Part shown: positions 13,201 through 24,360 of the stretch, piece by piece
How the letters are laid out: every line of letters starts with the position of its first letter
Position numbering within the stretch: the first letter of the stretch is position 1
Assembly: GCF_947242115.1 (NCBI RefSeq)
Contig: NC_074723.1
Coordinates: forward strand, 12,963,001 to 13,027,000
Length of the DNA stretch: 64,000 bases
Origin: Biomphalaria glabrata
Lineage: Eukaryota; Mollusca; Gastropoda; Planorbidae
Reading direction: 5' to 3'
The notes under the pieces: model-generated
Told to the model about the DNA's origin: nothing
Databases searched by the model: none
What the model saw: only the letters and a program-made list of their open reading frames with translations
Made by a program: the position numbers and the translations under genes

Positions 13201-16200
13201 TTAGATCTATATGCCCCCTCTCATATTGTAAATATGAAATAAGTAGGACTATCATTATAATAAATAGAGTTAGTGTGTATTCATTGATGAAGCTTGTAAT
13301 ATAAGAGTTGGTCTAAGAGGTTAATTTAGTACAATTTTATATTAACAATGTTTGCATCCCCTCAATAAAAAAAATAAAAAGCTATTTCAAATGATGTTTC
13401 TCTTTAACTCTTTTTGTCATAATTGATGATATCAATGTTTTTTTTTTACCCCATTAAATTAAATTAATTTTTGGTTTTATGAACATTAATTTGCGTTGTG
13501 TAAAAAGAGCATGCAACCCTCTTTATTTCTATACCTAAAATAAAATATAATATTTCCTCAAAACAAAAGTTTAATCAAAACAGGGTAGTGAAATACAAAC
13601 AAGCAAAATGAGTAACTCCATTGGAACGTGGAAAATAATTACAGAGAAAAAGAACTTTTTCCCCTCATTATTCCTTTGAAGAACCCTACATAGTTAAAAA
13701 TGATTCCATCAATGTACTTTCATGGACCAGTAAATCTATTGCATCAAGATAAAATTGACTTGAGATTTAGTCCAGAACTACTCCAAAATGGACATTGATT
13801 TTAAAGCCCTAGCAACAGATTTAGTTTCTAATATTTAAATGTAGATCATAGAATGTGCTGGACTGCTTGTACAGATCTAAATAGGTGTCTAGACCAATCG
13901 ATCTAGGACTAAAGGCAAACGCGAAGTTAACTTCTTTCATTCTTTTATAAATTTTATTTATACACTCAATAACCAATGATTTTTTTGGTAATTTTTTAAT
14001 TGCTGCAATATAAAAATCACAGTCCTTCTAACCGAAATATCAGTCAAGATTTTTTAAACCTATCTAAAATTTTGGGAAAACAATGCAAGTTGCATCTCAA
14101 ATATTGGAAAAAACAATACATGTTTTGAGAAATCTTTTTTCCAGCTTATATTACAATTCAGAAGAAATTAGTTGTGCTTTTAGCAATATTTTTATTTTTT
14201 CAAAATGATTTTTAAAACTGGGTGGCTTTTACCAAGTTTAAAATAGAGTAAAAAGCACAATTTATTATTCTAAATCAATAATAAAGAAATGTAACCAAAC
14301 TTTAATACTTATGACCATCAGCATTTTTTGTTTCATTTTACAAAAAAAAATGTAAGGTCCATTTCCTGAAGTGACAAAATTAGGAAAAAGTTGAAGATTT
14401 TAATACTTACTTGCTGGGCAGCTGGGCCTTGCTGAGGTTGTGGAGGCCTCATAGTCTGAGTTGGTTGTTGATAGAAATTACCAGCAGGTTGTTGAATGTT
14501 AGTTTGAGGAATGCCAACTCTAGCACCATTACCTGGTGCCCTTGGTTCGTTTAAGGCACTGCCATATGCCTAAAATTAAATATATTCACTTATTGCTTTC
14601 ATTTTCATGGAAATATTTTATTAAGATGGCTTTTGCTAGCTGAAGAGAAATGTATGGAAGTAATGTAAAAAACCATGGACAATGTTAGAAAATAATAGCA
14701 AAAATACCTAGAACATTACCTCTAAAATCTTTTATATTTAATCTATCTTAAAGTGGGTTTGTTTTTGTTGTTTTTTTGTTAAATTCATAAATCTATACAT
14801 AAAAATGGATAAAATCCCCTAAGAACAGAACTATAAAAATTTCTTTAAAAATTAGAAGTCTAAAACAGTATTGAAATTATTATTTAAAAATGATTTACAA
14901 CAAATGAAAAGTTATTTGTATTTATTTTTTTTAATCATTAAAAGATAATTTTTGACATAAAAATCAAATAAATTCCTTCAACAATTAAACAGATGTAGCA
15001 GGTCTAGCAAAGAAAAAAAAATGTGGTACTATTTAAGCTTTGAACCAGTAGAAGCAATTATGCCTTGAAAGAATGAGCTCTAATAGATTAACACAAAATT
15101 CTTAGTTTTTATCTTAACATTTAATAAATGTTAGAACCAATCTTTGATAAAATTAAATACCTATATATTTGCATACCTTATATTGCAGCAATGACTGATC
15201 TTGCTGGCCTGTTATATATTCAAAGCGTTGAAAAGCTGGGAAAAAAAAATTTTTACCAGTGTAATTGAAGTAAATTAACAACAGATTAGTAAATCAATAA
15301 TATCTAAAATAAACTTGATGCCTTTAAGTAGGTTACTGCCTAGTTATTAAATTGTGTATTTAACTTACCTTGGGGATAATACTGCTGAGTTGCTTGTGGA
15401 GGAGGTGTGTTTGAGACCTGACTATTAATCATTAAGGAAATATCAACAACACAACAGAAATTGACAATTTACCAATTTAAGTCAACATTTAGTACCAGGT
15501 ATGTGTAACAAATGGTTTTTTAAATTTTAGGTTAAGCCCAGCATACAAATCAGTTCATCGTAATTAAAATGCAGTCTAACAGTGGTGCATTCACAATATG
15601 TAGTTTAATGTTTTGTGTTTGCAATGTTTTACTTTCTTTTTTTCAATAAATTTATTAAAAGCGAAACTGAGGGTGTGTACATATGTACAATAATTTCTGA
15701 TTTATTTTTTTTGCCAGAAAAACTAAACCTAATGAAATTTCTGAATTTTGAAAAAAAAAAAGAGAAATTTCAAAATCACATCTTAGCTATTACATCTAAT
15801 GCTTATTGCACAACTAAAAAGGGCTTCAGAAATCTTTTTGCCAATCAGTAATTAAAAATTAGCTGATTATAAACATACTAATATAAAAAATATATTGAAG
15901 TTTGTTGTTTTTTTTATTTGCTCCTTCCTCGCCATAACACTAATGCCATACTATAGCAAATGTGTAAATTATGTTTGAAATATTGCAGTAGATAATAGTC
16001 TTTATCAGTGTAAGAGAAACAATTTGTTTTCTCACAAAAAAAATAGTATAAAAGAACATTTCTTTGACCTAAAGCTTAACTATAGTGTTCAAAGGTTTAA
16101 ATTTCTGAATCGAGAAAAATTTCAGTTTTAATTTTTTTAGCTATGTCACAGTACTGTTCAAAACATAGAAATTAATTATTTTTAAACCTACTAACATAAC

Positions 16201-18653
16201 AAAAATGAAGAAAGTTCCATTATTAGACTGAAAGTGGATAATCCCACTGCATTAGACCACAACTGGGAACTTACTTACTTGAGTAGGTCACTGTTCAGCT
16301 GCCTCCTCAAGAAGTATCATGAATTCTTAGTATATTTTTGTTTAAATCTCAGACTCAGGGCAAGTAAACTTTATTATGTACTAACATTTTTTTTTCCCCT
16401 TTTTCTTCCATGTAGGTGGTGCTATCAAACTAAAAATAAACTATTGAAGTTTTCATTATTGTACTACTAAAGACATTTTGTATACAATTCCGTTTTTGGA
16501 GCACCAAGTAAAATGCCTGGCCCTAAAAATTTTTTCCAAATGATTTAATGAACATTTTAGCTTTAATGAATCCATGGTGCAAACAATTAAATTCTGGTAA
16601 TCCCACTCGGTTCCTTACGGATAATAAAGATTATTATTATTATTATTATTATCTAGTAAAGATTCTAGTTCAAGTCTTAGTGTAATGCTACTTATCTGGG
16701 CTATATTTGCTAGTTTCATCCATATCAGGACAAAAAGCACATATAAAAATAGGAATAGCATCTAGACATAGATCTAGTCTAGATATTCTAAAACAAACTT
16801 TTGTCAAAATAGTATCCTCTTAATGTTGATATATCAAGATCCAATCTGTGTCTAGATTTCTAAATATAGTAACTAGTCCTCTCTCGGATACCTTCAATTA
16901 GAATGAGGTTATCTACACTACTTTAGTACTTATTTACTAAGACTCCAAGAGTCTATTACAAGAGATCTGGAATTAAATCAGAATCAGTATAATTAGTACA
17001 CTAGATCTAATCAACATGTCAAAATAGTCCAAATAGATATCTAGACTCTAGACCTAGTCTTAACTCTTTACATAAACTTAAAAGTGGATTAGATTCTAGT
17101 CTCAAGTCAGAGATCTAGAATAGATCAATAATAAATAGCTAGGCGGAAAAAACATCATCATTATCATCATCAAACCCCATTAGAGTGAGGGCTTGAGAGG
17201 CTTAAATCCTCTCTTGCAAAAGCCCTGGACAGAAACCCTGCTGACTTGCGTAGTGCATAAATGTCACTGTACAGGTCGAGAATTTTGGGTTTCCCAGACC
17301 TGTCAAGACGGAGATCAGCAAGTCTGGGGCAGTCAAACAGAATATGAGGCACGGTTTCCTCTTCTTCCCTGCAGCGAAGCACCGTGAATCAAAATTTGGC
17401 CATAGCCGTGGGAAATATGAGCCAACAGGACAGTGGCCTGTCCTGCACTGTGCTATAATAGCTTGCTCAGGCCTGGAGAGCCTCCACCACGGGGAAGTGT
17501 GGTCAGGGCGCCTCATGCGCTCCCAGATTCCACAGGCTTTTTGGGACTTGTCCCAGCACTCAAACCACTTTTCCATTTCTGTTTTTTGTATTATAGCCAG
17601 GACTTGATGAAAGCTTACAGCCTGTTCAGTGGGTGGAATTTGCCCTCCCTGGTGAGCCAAAGAGTCTGCAATTGTGTTGCCAGTCACACCTATGTGACTC
17701 GGTACCCACTGCATTATTACAGGGGTGCCATAGCCTTGTTTAATGTTATGTGAAGCCATGATGACAGTGTTGATATTGGGGGGCCATGGTCCGGGGCTTT
17801 GCAAAGCCTGTAGTACAGATTTTGAGTCAGTGACCACAACAATCTGTGTTGCCCTCAAATGTCCCTCGCCGAGTTGAGAGTCAATGACTTTTAAGGCTTC
17901 ACAGACTGCCATGGTCTCTGCATCAAAACTGCAAACACTACCACATGGTCCAAAGATTTTGACTGTGTAAGAGCCAAGAAAGTCGATGCTCTTCCAGAAT
18001 CTATTGATGCCGACCCATCAGTGTATGCAAAAATAGCACTGGGCTTGAATGTATTAATGGTCTCCAGAGTTAGGATTTGAAGGTCGTTAGATGAACGACT
18101 TTGCTTAGTGGCATTAGGGTCTACTAATTTCAAGCGTATGTCTGGGGTCGTTGGGCGACACCAAGAGGGAAGGGGATGAAAAATGTTTAGTTGGTTGGTG
18201 GAGAGGCCAGCTTCATCAGATAGTCTAGTGGCATGATGAAGAAAAGACTGCATCTGGATACGCGGAAAGAACATGGAGGTGCGGAAGAAATACGACCAAT
18301 GATTTTGAGATCACGTATTTGATGTTTTTTTTAAACAGGCAGCACTTGGAAATTTATTACAATTTTTGAATGAAATGTGAGTAGTTTTTAAGTTGTGTTA
18401 TCAATTACTTTAGACAATAGCCTAATTAATGCCAGGGTTCCCCCACCATTCTGAGATTAGGATTTCAGGAGATTTCCAGGAGAAAATATTAGATTTCAGG
18501 AGCGTAAAAAACTTGATGCGAACTATATATTTAGTAATAAATATAATAACCAACACCTGTATAAAATTATAAGGTTTTGTTTTTTTTAGCAAATTCAAAA
18601 GTAACTGGTTGAGGAAAAAAAGTACTAGTATACCAATAAGCCTATTTGCACTA

Positions 18654-18685
<32 letters not shown>

Positions 18686-21600
18686 TCCTTTTCTAAGTCA
18701 GCATTAGGACTTAATTAAAATCTCTAAAAACAAATGGCAATGTATAACACACTATCAATATCAATTCAACTCAATCTATAGAGTTGATGAGAGTACTCAG
18801 AGGTAGAGTTTAGCTAGACATCTAGATCTATATTATCTGGTAGATTTTAGCTAGACATCTAGATCTATATTATCTAACTAAAATATAAATTAGGGTCGCA
18901 ATGGCTTAGTGACTAAGCGCTCGGTTTTGAAACCTGGGGTCCTGGGTTCGAATCTCGGTGAAGACTGGGATTTTGAATTTCTGGATTTTAGGCCCCCGTC
19001 CCCGAGTCCACCCAACTCTAATGGGTACCTGACTTTAGCTGGGTAAAGTAAAGGCAGTTGGTCATTGTGCTGGCCACCCTGCATGTTAACCGTTGGCCAT
19101 AGAAACAGATGACCTTAACATCATCTGCCCCATAGATCGTAAGGTCTGATAGGGAAACTTTAGTTGTTTTTTAAATAAATTGATTTACTCTAATATCATT
19201 ATCTATAAATTAAAATTTTATAAAACTAACTTTGTAGCTAGATCTAGTCCTCGATTTAAATCTAGATTTATATCTTTACTATAGAATAGGTCTTTATACT
19301 AGTACTAGACTTGTTACTAGATGATAGATTGTATATTAGACTGCTATTTAGTAAAATTTAGTATATATAGAATCTATTATAGAGTCTAGTATATAATATA
19401 CAGATCTAGAATTCTAAATCTAACTCACTAAGTGTGACTAACTGTCATTCACTAAGTAACTAAATTTAAGTCTAAGTCACTTAACTTAATATGTAACTAA
19501 GACTAAGTTAATATATAGAATATAGTATAGATACTATATAGCTGTATAGCTAGTCACTGCTAGTGATTCTGTGAGTCGTGTAACAGTTACAGTCTTAAAT
19601 TTAAAGACTAACATGTGGAACAGTTAAAATCTTAAATTTAAAGAATAACTAAGTCTAAGACTGTACTTACTAGTTAACTAGATCTAGATTAAAATCTAGA
19701 TCTAGAGACACTAGATTAAAATCTAGATCTAGAGACACTAGATTAAAATCTAGATCTAGAGACACTAGATTAGTAAAGTACTCTCACTGTCTTATATGTC
19801 TCTATAATTAGTATGAGTCTAGATAGATCTAACAATCTGTCTAAGTCTGTAATCATTTGACAATCACGTCTAAGCCTAACTCTTAAGTTAGACATTCTAC
19901 TAGTCTAGATCTAATCTATTCTAGATTTACGCTCTAAATCTAGGTCTAGTCTTAATTTTAAATTAAAATTTTAATATCAATTTAATCAATAATAATCAAC
20001 TTCAACTCAGTTCAAATTCATGTCTTTCTAAATTTAGATCTAGATCATCTAGATTTCTATAAAATAGATCTAGCAATTTCATTCTAATTCTAATTTTAAC
20101 ATCAAGTCTTTCTAGATTTAGATCTAGACTATATAAAATAGATAAAGTAATTTTAGGTTTGAATTCACCATATTATTACATTTTTATTAAATGAAAACCG
20201 ACAATGCCGTTTTTTTTTTCTTAATCGCCTGTAAGATCGGCGTTTTTCATATTAAATGACACCCAAAAAGAGAATTTTGTCTATTTTTCAGGAGATTTTT
20301 ATGACTTTTCAGGAGAATTTTAATAATTTCAGGAGATTTCCAGGACATTTTTGTATATTTTGCAATTTCAGGATATTTACAGGACATTTTTGTATATTTT
20401 GCAATTTCAGGAGATTACCAGGAGCTCCTGAAAATTCAGGAGGCCGCACAAACCCTGTAATGCTTAATGAGGATTTTTTTTTTAATTAATTCTTTTTTTT
20501 TTTTTTTACTTATAATGAAAATATCACTTTTTTGTTTTCATCAATACAGAAGTTAGGATAGAGAACAAAGTTTTTGTTTTTTTTTTCATATTAGATATCA
20601 TGAATGGCCATAATTCTACCAAGTTTTATCGCTGTAAGTAATGTTAAGTCTTACATGGCGCTTACAAAGTGGAAAATGCCATTTAACAAAGAAAATAATG
20701 GCCATGGACAGTTTTGGTGATTTTAATAAGTAGATCTATCATCTACGAAACTTAATTCCAACTTTGTAACTTTTGACCTGGGGGTGTGTCTCTTCAGGCC
20801 TAGCCAGCGACAAGCTCTCATCTTACTTGTTCCATGTCAACTAATAATGGCTCAAAACGCCACCAAAAAAATATTAACTTTCTAACTGTTAAACATAGTC
20901 ATAATTAATACACCATTGAAAAGTTCTGTTAAAGAATTGTATGATGTACTAACGAAAAATTGTTTTTTCAAAGATAAATTTTTTATTTCACCTACCTACT
21001 ATATAAAGCACTCTATGGCAAAAGTCTACAAATGAATTATGTGATGGATGTTGTCGTGAAGACGGTGAACTTTATATGTGCACGGGGTCTCAACCACAAA
21101 ACAGTTTGTGTCATTTCTAGCTGATTTAGAAACAGAATACGGAAAGTTGCTGTATCATATGGAAGTCAGATGGCTGAGTCGTGGAAAAGTGCTGCAGAGA
21201 TTTTTTGAACTAAATAGCATTGTTGATGGCAATGAAAGACAGAGACATACCTCAGCTCAGTGACCCAATGTTTTTATCCGATCACGTGTTTCTTACTGAC
21301 ATCACGCAACATCTCAATGCACTCAATTCACAACTACAGGGCACAAAGCAGCTGATTACTCTGATGTTTGACAGCATCAAATCATTCAGATGCAAGCTGA
21401 CTTTGTGGGCCACTCAGCTGGCAGATGGAAACCTGCTCATTTCTCTTTTCTAGAGTAGTAGGCCTAGTAATTATAGTTGTATCTTTTGGGAACTACAGTT
21501 TCTGCTTTTTTATTAGTGACAAAGACAACGTCAACTTATTTTAGTAAACTAAACTGCCTGTGCATGTAATAAACTACATTAAATGTAATTAATAATTATA

Positions 21601-22422
21601 AAAACTTTATTTTAACATTTAACTGCAGTGACAGTAGTGTTCGTAAAATTTAATGAAAAAACATTCTCTTTTCGTGGTGCGGCCCGCTGACTGGTTGTTA
21701 CTTTCCACTGCGGTCCACATGCTGATATGAGTTTGAGACCCCTGATCTAGATCTACATTTAGTAGATTCTAGATCTAGAAATCTAGTCATAAGTTGTACT
21801 TGTATCTAGAATAATCTAGAGATAAATATATCCTAATTAATTCAGAGAAATTTAGATTCTAGATGAATCTAGAGTCCTAGACTATATAGATCTAGATTCT
21901 CTATCTAGATCTAGAATCTCGAGTAGATAGACATCTAAGTATTCTAAGTTAAAGTTAAGCCTAAGATTAAGATGGTAGAGTGTAGATTGTAGATCTACTC
22001 TACTCTAACTAGTCTATTAGTCAGAGTCAGACTAAGTCAGTAAGTCACAGTAAGTGGGTGTGGCAAATGTGTTTACCAACCAGAAATTATGTTTATTAAT
22101 ACATTAAAATCTGGACGAGATTTAGATATGCCCATACATTATTTCAAATTGTGAAGGTAAACATATGTTTAGTTAGGGTGACAGATTGTCACAAAGCTAG
22201 AATAGTCTAAATTCTAGAGCTTCAGTATGCTCTTGTTTCTATTTATCAGTCATGTGGAAATGCCAATGTAGGCATATTTGAAACTGTAAACAGTTTCTGA
22301 AAAAGAACTGATTTCATTGTAAAAACATTAATTTAGCATTATTAAAGGATACTTTCCGTGTCTCGGTTGATTTATTTGTTCCGGGGGTGATATGGACGAA
22401 TGTCCTCTTGCTTGCATTTCAT
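6466..22422 (-). CDS. EIF4G: eukaryotic translation initiation factor 4 gamma, N-terminal half (gene partial, 7 coding exons)
   Basis: This is the scaffold of the cytoplasmic cap-binding complex eIF4F, which links eIF4E, eIF4A, eIF3 and poly(A)-binding protein. The minus-strand coding exons are 22354-22422, 15369-15417, 15177-15235, 14411-14569, 12451-12582, 11271-11525 and 6466-7273. All junctions are GT-AG and the phases agree (0, 1, 0, 0, 0, 0), giving about 510 residues and ending in phase 1 at a donor, so the gene continues leftwards. The start ATG (22420-22422, protein MKCKQEDIRPYHP) is the only one that opens a frame running in phase into the next exon. The protein is low-complexity and rich in Q, P, S and T. 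The diagnostic part is KKILSITDPNTGKDITTEIL at about residues 204-223, close to RDPNQGGKDITEEI of vertebrate eIF4G1/3. The eIF4E-binding site, MIF4G and MA3 domains are not seen. Family assignment is firm; the paralogue is not resolved. Confidence 0.82.
8560..9445. repeat. CTAGATCTAGA-word-rich stretch in eIF4G intron
   Basis: The DNA is built largely from overlapping self-complementary words such as TCTAGATCTAGA and their one-base variants, without a fixed period. The same kind of sequence recurs at 10350-10860, 16740-17130, 19200-20160, 21740-22040, 28960-30990 and 53270-54000. Confidence 0.6.
9453..10345. mobile_element. MITE-like element with inverted ends AAAGGGAAACTCCGAT
   Basis: The left end reads AAAGGGAAACTCCGATAGTTTT and the reverse complement of the right end reads AAAGGGAAACTCCGATGGTTTT, so the inverted repeats match at 21 of 22 positions. 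It is 893 bp long with no transposase frame, so it is non-autonomous. A clear target-site duplication is not seen. Internally it holds a perfect CRE palindrome TGACGTCA (near 10170-10178). It sits in the 4-kb eIF4G intron between 7274 and 11270. Superfamily is not assigned. Confidence 0.75.
10350..10860. repeat. CTAGATCTAGA-word-rich stretch
   Basis: Dense AGATCTAGA / TCTAGATT words, as at 8560-9445, immediately right of the MITE. Confidence 0.55.
11271..11525 (-). CDS. EIF4G: eIF4G exon 6 of the window: signature exon
   Basis: It encodes 85 residues in phase 0 between a TTTTAG acceptor and a GTAAGT donor. The first half is Y/Q-rich (YQRVPQYQQVSYTQYAP), like the tyrosine-rich stretch of vertebrate eIF4G. 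The second half carries the conserved block ITDPNTGKDITTEILSSKG. This exon identifies the gene. Confidence 0.88.
12583..14410. other. eIF4G intron, nothing recognised
   Basis: AT-rich sequence with G-run (12715-12727) and A/T homopolymers between two in-phase exons. I see no coding frame or clear mobile element. Confidence 0.5.
15418..16590. other. eIF4G intron, left part, nothing recognised
   Basis: AT-rich intronic DNA. The short plus-strand frames here lack any recognisable similarity. Confidence 0.4.
16590..16660 (+). mobile_element. LINE 3' tail with (ATT)n end
   Basis: Ends TTACGGATAATAAAG followed by about eight ATT units. The same 3' end is found at 59388-59465 (plus) and 47580-47660 (minus), so this is a severely 5'-truncated copy of that non-LTR family. 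Confidence 0.65.
17150..18305 (-). mobile_element. 5'-truncated LINE: RNase H domain and C-terminal zinc motif
   Basis: Minus-strand frames encode a type I RNase H. AYTDGSA (near 18035) gives the first catalytic Asp, AETMAVCEALK the Glu, VVTDSKSVLQAL the second Asp, and WVPSHIGVTGNTIADSLAHQ the last Asp. After this come RTGHCPVGSYFPRLW and a Cys-His end, RCREEEETVPHILFDCPRL. At least two frameshifts separate these frames (near 17975 and 17370), so the copy is dead. The 3' end is a (GATGAT)-like run at 17150-17178. RNase H after RT with this C-terminus is typical of I-superfamily LINEs (inferred). It lies in the first eIF4G intron, in the same sense as the gene. Confidence 0.82.
18892..19165 (+). 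mobile_element. tRNA-derived SINE, family A, full-length copy
   Basis: The 5' part is tRNA-like: A-box TGGCTTAGTGA at about 18902 and B-box GGTTCGAATCT at 18945-18955. A conserved body follows (GAGTCCACCCAACTCTAATGG, AGTAAAGGCAGTTGG, ACAGATGACC) and it ends GTCTGATAGGGAAACTTTAG. Other copies or fragments: 3153, 24879, 37391, 38191, 39223 and 55543. This one sits inside the element at 18433-20457 and is therefore younger than it. Confidence 0.8.
19684..19773. repeat. 27-bp tandem repeat, about 3.3 copies
   Basis: Three near-perfect units begin CTAGATTAAAATCTAGATCT at 19684, 19711 and 19738. It is a local expansion within CTAGATCT-word DNA. Confidence 0.85.
21000..21744 (+). mobile_element. 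hAT transposon remnant (GTF2IRD2/Charlie-like transposase) with right terminal repeat
   Basis: Frames at 21036-21450 read NYVMDVVVKTVNFICARGLN, LETEYGKLLYHMEVRWLSRG, KVLQRFFEL and FLTDITQHLNALNSQLQGTK. This is the central region of hAT transposases of the group that gave rise to mammalian GTF2IRD2. It is broken by single-base shifts (one near 21100, another near 21230), and N- and C-terminal parts are missing. The right end at 21744 is the typical inverted terminal repeat, whose reverse complement is CAGGGGTCTCAAACTCATAT; the left end was not found. It lies in the first eIF4G intron. Confidence 0.8.
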
Positions 22423-22690
22423 AAATTTCTTTTAAGAGATTTTTGTCCTCAACTGGGACGATATTAGTGGCTAGTTTTCGAAGACATTCTCCTATGATAA
22501 ATGAAAAATAACCATAATTTTAAAATCCAACAAAAATTTGAAAAAATAAAAATAATTAAAATATTCTCTCATCAAAATAATTTTACAGATGATTTAAGAT
22601 TAAATGCTTAAATTTTCAATATGGCCATTATGCAGTACCTGATGGAGATACTTCGGAGATATTCGGTAACGAAATATTTACTTCCGGGTC
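22420..22690 (-). promoter_or_regulatory. probable eIF4G 5' untranslated exons and start region
   Basis: Upstream of the start ATG, exon 1b extends to a TCATAG acceptor at 22492. A further upstream exon ends at a CATCAG|GTACTG donor near 22634. A short upstream frame, MSSKTSH, begins at 22487 and ends before the main ATG, so it is a possible uORF. Another frame runs open from the upstream exon into 1b (reads ECLRKLATNIVPVEDKN) but stops at 22374 and cannot join the next exon, so I treat it as untranslated or as an upstream frame. The transcription start itself is not visible. Confidence 0.45.
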
Positions 22691-22699
22691 AAAAAATAG

Positions 22700-23080
22700 T
22701 TGAAATCAAAAGCGCATAAAAATTCATATTAAATGTAAATCTATTATTTATTTATATTTTAAAATTTGTTTTAATAATAAAATAATTCTGTATTCTTTAA
22801 TAAATTTATTTAAGGTGTTACAAATTATTTACATCGAATCTTAAAATAGCTGCGAAGCTGTCCAATGTGCATACTCTTAGGCCAGTGGCCTGGTCACGTT
22901 TGTTAGGCTAAAGTCCTATATACAAACTAGATTCTCTAAATCTAATCTATTTGCTTCAATTTTCTTGTAGAATTTAAAGTACATAGAGCTAGCAACGAAC
23001 CCTACTCTCTTATAACTTTTCCCCCATTAATATACTCTTTCACACTTCAATTGGAATAATGGTATATCTGTATTTATCAT
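22700..23080. other. intergenic, nothing recognised
   Basis: AT-rich DNA upstream of the presumed eIF4G start. No gene or mobile element end was recognised. Confidence 0.4.
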
Positions 23081-23087
23081 GAATCAA

Positions 23088-23360
23088 GAGACGATCCAGA
23101 ACTTTGGGAGGGGATGCGATTTTTTTTTAAGCGTAAATGTTATCTTAGACAGCTAGTGTGTCTGGGAGAGCGCTTTGTGCCTGGGCGGTTTTTTGTTTGT
23201 TTGTTGTTGTTTTTTCGGAGCTTTTCAAATGTATTCTCCTTTAGTCTAAATTCTTCATTCAAGATAGTGAGTGGAATACGTCCCCCTACCCCCGCTCGAC
23301 TGCCCGTGGACAAGCGATTTTTTTTGGCGGGGGGGGGGGGGGGGAGCAGAGACATTGTAT
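23088..23360 (+). mobile_element. decayed copy related to the inner hAT-like element at 25958
   Basis: GATCCAGAACTTTGGGAGGGG followed by GCGATTTTTT, and later GTCTGGGAGAGCGCT, match the left end and first 200 bp of the element at 25958 in the same order. The frames across it (23114-23383 both strands) are not genes. Confidence 0.55.
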
Positions 23361-23459
23361 ACAAATTGTGTAATGAAGTTTGATACTTATTTAAATAAAA
23401 TTTGCTATTTATCGATATTGTAACCCATCCATCTATCTATCTAATTCTCTTCTTCCCTC

Positions 23460-24000
23460 AAGAGTTCGGACGAGAAGAAGAAGTAAAGGAAAGATCACTC
23501 TCTTATTTCTGCAATTATTTTTCTTTAAGATTTTAATAATTTCCGGATATTTCCTCGACTTTTTCGTATATTTTATTATAAGTTATAAAATGGTTTAATT
23601 TAATAATTTACACCTAGAACTGCGGTCACACAAAATAAGACCGGCCATGCAAAAAAGCGGCGTATCCCTCAACAGTTTAAACGAGAAGAAGTAAAGGAAA
23701 AATCACTCTTATTTCTGCGGATAGTCCACAAGAAAAGGGGGGGGGGGAGAGAACACACGTAGTCACAAAATAGCAGGGCCGGACCGTTGTGACCAAGAAA
23801 TATAACTCTTTTTTTTATATTTCTATCTCACGTTAAAAAAAAAGGGGGGGGGGGTATCTACTCTGTAGTAACTATCGAGGCGACAGAGCACGCTCAAGAG
23901 TTTGGACACCATGGAAAGATCACTCTTTTATTTTTGTAATTCGGACGGAGGAAGTTATCCTAGGTAATTTAAGAGGCGAAAAAAAAAAAGAGGGGCGAGG
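23460..24000. repeat. three dispersed direct repeats with poly-G runs
   Basis: A block resembling AAGAGTTCGGACGAGAAGAAG followed by GGAAAGATCACTCTTTTATTT recurs near 23460, 23665 and 23893, separated by poly-G and A-run stretches. Family unknown. Confidence 0.45.
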
Positions 24001-24360
24001 AGCAAGTAGTATTCATCCGTCACTAAATAGCAGAACCGGACTTAACCATTAAATTGTAGAGCCCTATGCGAAACGGATTACGCGGGGCCAAGTTTGGGTA
24101 AGGATACGGATAATTAAGAGTTTGTATTATGAAATAAATTCGTCTTTGCATTTTATTCATCCTTTACTACGTACAGAATTACTTTGCGAGCCTTGCATGT
24201 AGCGAAGTCACACTACATCTATTTCCTACATAGATCACGCTCAATAGCAAAAATTACCAAATGTTTCAATCTATCTATCTACGAGAATTGTTGATCTCAA
24301 GTAATTCTTCATTAGTTTGAGGCGCGAGAAGCTTCTTTCACTAGATTCCACAATTGCGGG

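Larger units (their letters stand above)
18433..20457. mobile_element. non-autonomous DNA element with CAGGGTT ends and TAATGC duplication
   Basis: The left end CAGGGTTCCCCC and the reverse complement of the right end CAGGGTTTGTGCGGCC share CAGGGTT. The 6-bp flank TAATGC is present on both sides (18427-18432 and 20458-20463). Both termini carry repeated words of the type TTCAGGAGATTTCCAGGA. The 2,025-bp interior contains a SINE, CTAGATCT-word DNA and a 27-bp tandem repeat, but no transposase. A second copy of the right-hand end is at 24361-24614. Superfamily is not assigned; short ends with CAGGG resemble hAT, though hAT makes 8-bp duplications. Confidence 0.7.

Noticed and set aside
18892-18970. 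Genuine tRNA gene
   Set aside because: Has A- and B-box but poor stems, and the same sequence with a long shared body recurs six times: a SINE head.
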